The translations under genes and the position numbers were made by a program. From the NCBI RefSeq assembly GCF_954871325.1, contig NC_088775.1, positions 61,109,561 to 61,173,560 of the forward strand: a stretch of 64,000 bases of DNA, read 5' to 3'. The notes beneath the pieces are model-generated. The model worked only from the letters and a program-made list of their open reading frames with translations. It ran no database searches and was not told the DNA's origin. The stretch's first letter is position 1; every line of letters begins with the position of its first letter. The DNA is from Gordionus sp. m RMFG-2023. Lineage: Eukaryota > Nematomorpha > Gordioida > Chordodea > Parachordodidae. Below are positions 61,200 to 64,000 of the stretch, piece after piece.

Positions 61200-64000
61200 G
61201 GGAGGCTGGTCATAAGTATCTGATTGTTTATAACGACAGGTAAACAACTTTGACCATAGTCCTTACTTATCTACGGGTTAAGCAAAACATTTATATTTAT
61301 TAATTCTTATTAACATAACCCAAATATAATACTTATCATAGTAGGCAACCCAGACTTTACCCTGTCCCTATTTTCGGTGTGATTATGAAATCTATTTTTA
61401 TATATTTATTAATTACATTTTCTTGAATCATGAATCAGTAGATTTAGATTGATTTCCTAATTTTAATGACGATGCAGTTATAAGAACCTGATTGATTATG
61501 CAGACATGTAACTACGAAGCCTTAGTACATACCTAGTTCTGGAAACTCAAGCAAAACATATAAATAAATTAATATAAGTCTAACTTCGAGATGTAAAAAA
61601 ATCCAAATAAAATGATGTTTTTTATTATATATAAAAAGAAAATAACATGTTTAAAAATCATTATAATGAAATTTTGAAACATTCTCATAAATTTAATTTA
61701 AAAATTATTTTTTTATAAAAAATAAACATTTTAAAAAAAATGAGCAAATTATAAAAAGATGAGATAATGAAAAATTTCCAATAAAATACTTAGATTATTT
61801 ATATTTAAAATTATTATGATATTGAAAAATTGCAAATTATATTTTCAAAACAAGAATTAAAAAAACGTTTACCCTCCTTCCCACCGATTTTTTTATCCCT
61901 ACTTAATCTATACAAACAGTAATAACCCAGGCCTTAGCCCATACCTAGTTCAATCAAGATTAAGAAAATAATTTATATTTACCAATTAATATTATTATTA
62001 TGATCCTAGATAACCTCAGTCCTTAGCCTGATATGCTTTTGAAGTAATGTTTTTGTTCTTTGAAATAATTGAAATGCATTTGCTTAAAATTTAGTGGGAA
62101 TAATACATTAAAAGAAGTTCTGTGGAATGACCAAGGGGCGCATTACCCTAATTCGTTGCTGATTTTAACAGTGCTGCAGTTATCTGTTTTTTTGAATTAA
62201 TTAAAAATATAATCCGACCAAAGGCCTGCAATAAAAGAAACTAAAATACTCCAATGAAATAAGGATGGGGCACCCCATATCCCCCTGTAGGAAAATCTAA
62301 GCTACATTTATTTCGCTGTAACATTTTTGGGTACTCACTTTCTGCAGGAAGTATGTATTAGCATTTTTATTCTGAATTCCTCTCTATGCCTTCCACCAGA
62401 GACTTGTTTAATGACAGCCATCAGAGTTCTTGTATTGGAAGGATTTAAGGATTCATAAATTACCAAATTAAAAAAGTTTATTCAGAATGTTTTATATTTA
62501 ACCTAATATAAGTAACAAAAAATTAATAATAAAAATCAAAAATTAATTTCCCTAATATTTGAAATAATTATAATCCAATCAAAGCGTCCCTCGCAGTGGT
62601 GTAACAAGGATTTCATTTTGGAATCTAAATGACTGGGGTATATTCAGTCTTTTCTTCTAACTTACTAGACTAAAAAAAATTTATAGTGAATTAAATTCAA
62701 TATCTTTAATTAGGTTTGGCCAAATTTAGATATAGCCTAGTTTCCAATTATCGTTCATTCAAACCAACTAAATTAAATTTTCAATTTTGTTCAGCATTTT
62801 TATATATTTTATTCGTCGAAGATTTTTGTAGTTATGATAAAATCTTAAACGGGTAAGCTTTACTGAGAGTAATGGTTTATTGTTTAAAATATCAAAATAA
62901 ATAGGGAGTACCTGGGTCGATTGACAATTACAAATCAAAACAAATTATAGATTTATATGTAGCCAAATTCCTTATCTACAAAATAAAAAGGTATAGTTCT
63001 ATACCAATAATACTTTAGGATCTTTGATTAATTATATGAAGTGTGCTATTTTCGCCATTTTACCCATACCCGGCAAAATAGCTAAGCATCAGGGTGTGGG
63101 TAGGTGGAAATAGCTTATGAAGATATTTGCGAGACCAGACAAATTTTTGAAGTGGGGATTTCCCCTTACCCCCACTTGCCTACGTCTATCGCTAGATGTA
63201 ATGTTGTATTTTAAAATAATTGCTTAATATTTAGTCTGTATGAGACAAATTGCCTAGATTTTGTTTTGCATTAAAAATTTTATCTTAAAGACAGTCTTTT
63301 TTAAAAAAAATTTCGCAGTTTGAATACACTGAAAAAGCTGATATATCCTTAACTATCATAATTTTTTACTCTTAATTCGCTTGGTGTTGGATCTACCCCA
63401 TTCTATGAAATATGGGCGAAACCAGGCAGCTACAGCTAGTATATATCATCGGATATTAATGTTAATCTTTACAAATAAGAAATTAATTTATTAAAAAGAT
63501 ACCATGTAATGTTTGTTGATTAAAATTAATCATGATTTCATGGTATTTGAATTTTGTAAAAGATTTATAAAAAATATAAAAAAATATAATTTGTATAATA
63601 ACGTAGATTTAATTTCATTTAATATTAAACAATTATTTTTGATTTGTTTAATTTTATACCTAGAAATAAATTTTATATTTTGATAATTTTAGTTTATATA
63701 ATTTTTTTTATATATAAATTTGTATTAAAAAGGATTATATTATATTTAAGACAAAATATATCGGAAATGTTTCAATTTTGGCATAAAATCTATAGCTAAA
63801 GGACTACGATACATTGAAATCTTAAAAATATATCCATTATGGATACAAATAGAGCATCAAATATACATCGCGATACTTTAACTTTTATGTAAGCAGAATC
63901 TGAAAAAAATAATATGAGAAATTTTACTATTTATTAAAACTGAAAATTCGACTCGTTTTATCCTCAAAAATGGTCTTTTAAATATGCTAATTATCTCTCA
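61200..64000. other. Unassigned sequence with degenerate repeats
   Basis: 'gccttag(t/c)(a/c)catacctagttc' occurs at about 61520 and 61930, which suggests a degenerate ~410-bp direct repeat. From 62595 (CAGTGGTGTAACAAGG) to about 63190 ('cttgcctacgtc') there may be a non-autonomous hAT, but no target duplication supports it. No GLUT exon and no other gene was recognised. Confidence 0.4.

Noticed and set aside
62595-63195. Possible hAT element bounded by CAGTGGTGTAAC and its approximate inverse
   Set aside because: The ends match weakly and no 8-bp duplication is seen, so it is mentioned only within the unassigned stretch.
59401-64000. Search for the final GLUT-A exon (IPWF and PETKG motifs)
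   Set aside because: I scanned the plus strand for these motifs and found no convincing match, so no exon is claimed.

Overview
The window is very AT-rich, intron-bearing eukaryotic DNA, best explained as an invertebrate animal genome. Two genes of the facilitative hexose transporter family (GLUT/SLC2A) are recognisable, both with canonical GT-AG introns. Most of the remaining sequence is decayed mobile DNA: hAT, piggyBac, mariner/Tc1, possible pogo/Tigger, an endonuclease-bearing LINE, and one Ty3/gypsy fossil. I cannot name the species. There is no operon structure, CRISPR array, rRNA or tRNA that I can support.

Host genes. Two GLUT paralogs lie head to head, with start codons 740 bp apart. 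GLUT-B (minus strand) has six exons in view between 13397 and 10038. GLUT-A (plus strand) has eight exons in view between 14138 and 59312. Each begins with a long, hydrophilic, basic N-terminal exon ending in HVKKK. The next five exons are identical in length and phase in the two genes (96, 161, 125, 171, 108 bp), so they arose by inverted duplication. Their introns differ greatly: GLUT-B has introns of 40, 45 and 54 bp, while intron 4 of GLUT-A is about 28.6 kb. Both genes run off the recognisable sequence before the last transmembrane exons. GLUT-A departs from the usual GLUT sugar-site motifs: GWAIG replaces GYNTG, and QQLTAISA replaces QQLSGINA.

Layout. 1-2125: two inverted hAT fragments. 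3540-5075: a repeat element whose array of 14-bp units is organised into an exact 84-bp higher-order repeat. 5076-6300: short tandem repeats. 7000-10019: two hAT elements, one with a perfect 8-bp target duplication. 10038-13397: GLUT-B, whose intron 4 holds an element with inverted 15-bp minisatellites. 14138-26330: GLUT-A exons 1-4, with a mariner, LINE fragments and nested terminal-inverted-repeat elements in intron 3. 26331-54898: the giant intron 4. It holds a 2.9-kb near-perfect palindrome with 21-bp subterminal minisatellites, a piggyBac carrying a LINE, several hAT fragments, a gypsy fossil, and a hAT carrying an internally deleted piggyBac. 54899-59312: GLUT-A exons 5-8. 59313-64000: repeats and unassigned sequence.

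The items most worth checking are the 14/84-bp array and its dispersed relatives, the large palindromic element, the changed sugar-site residues of GLUT-A, and the 54-bp stop-free intron of GLUT-B.
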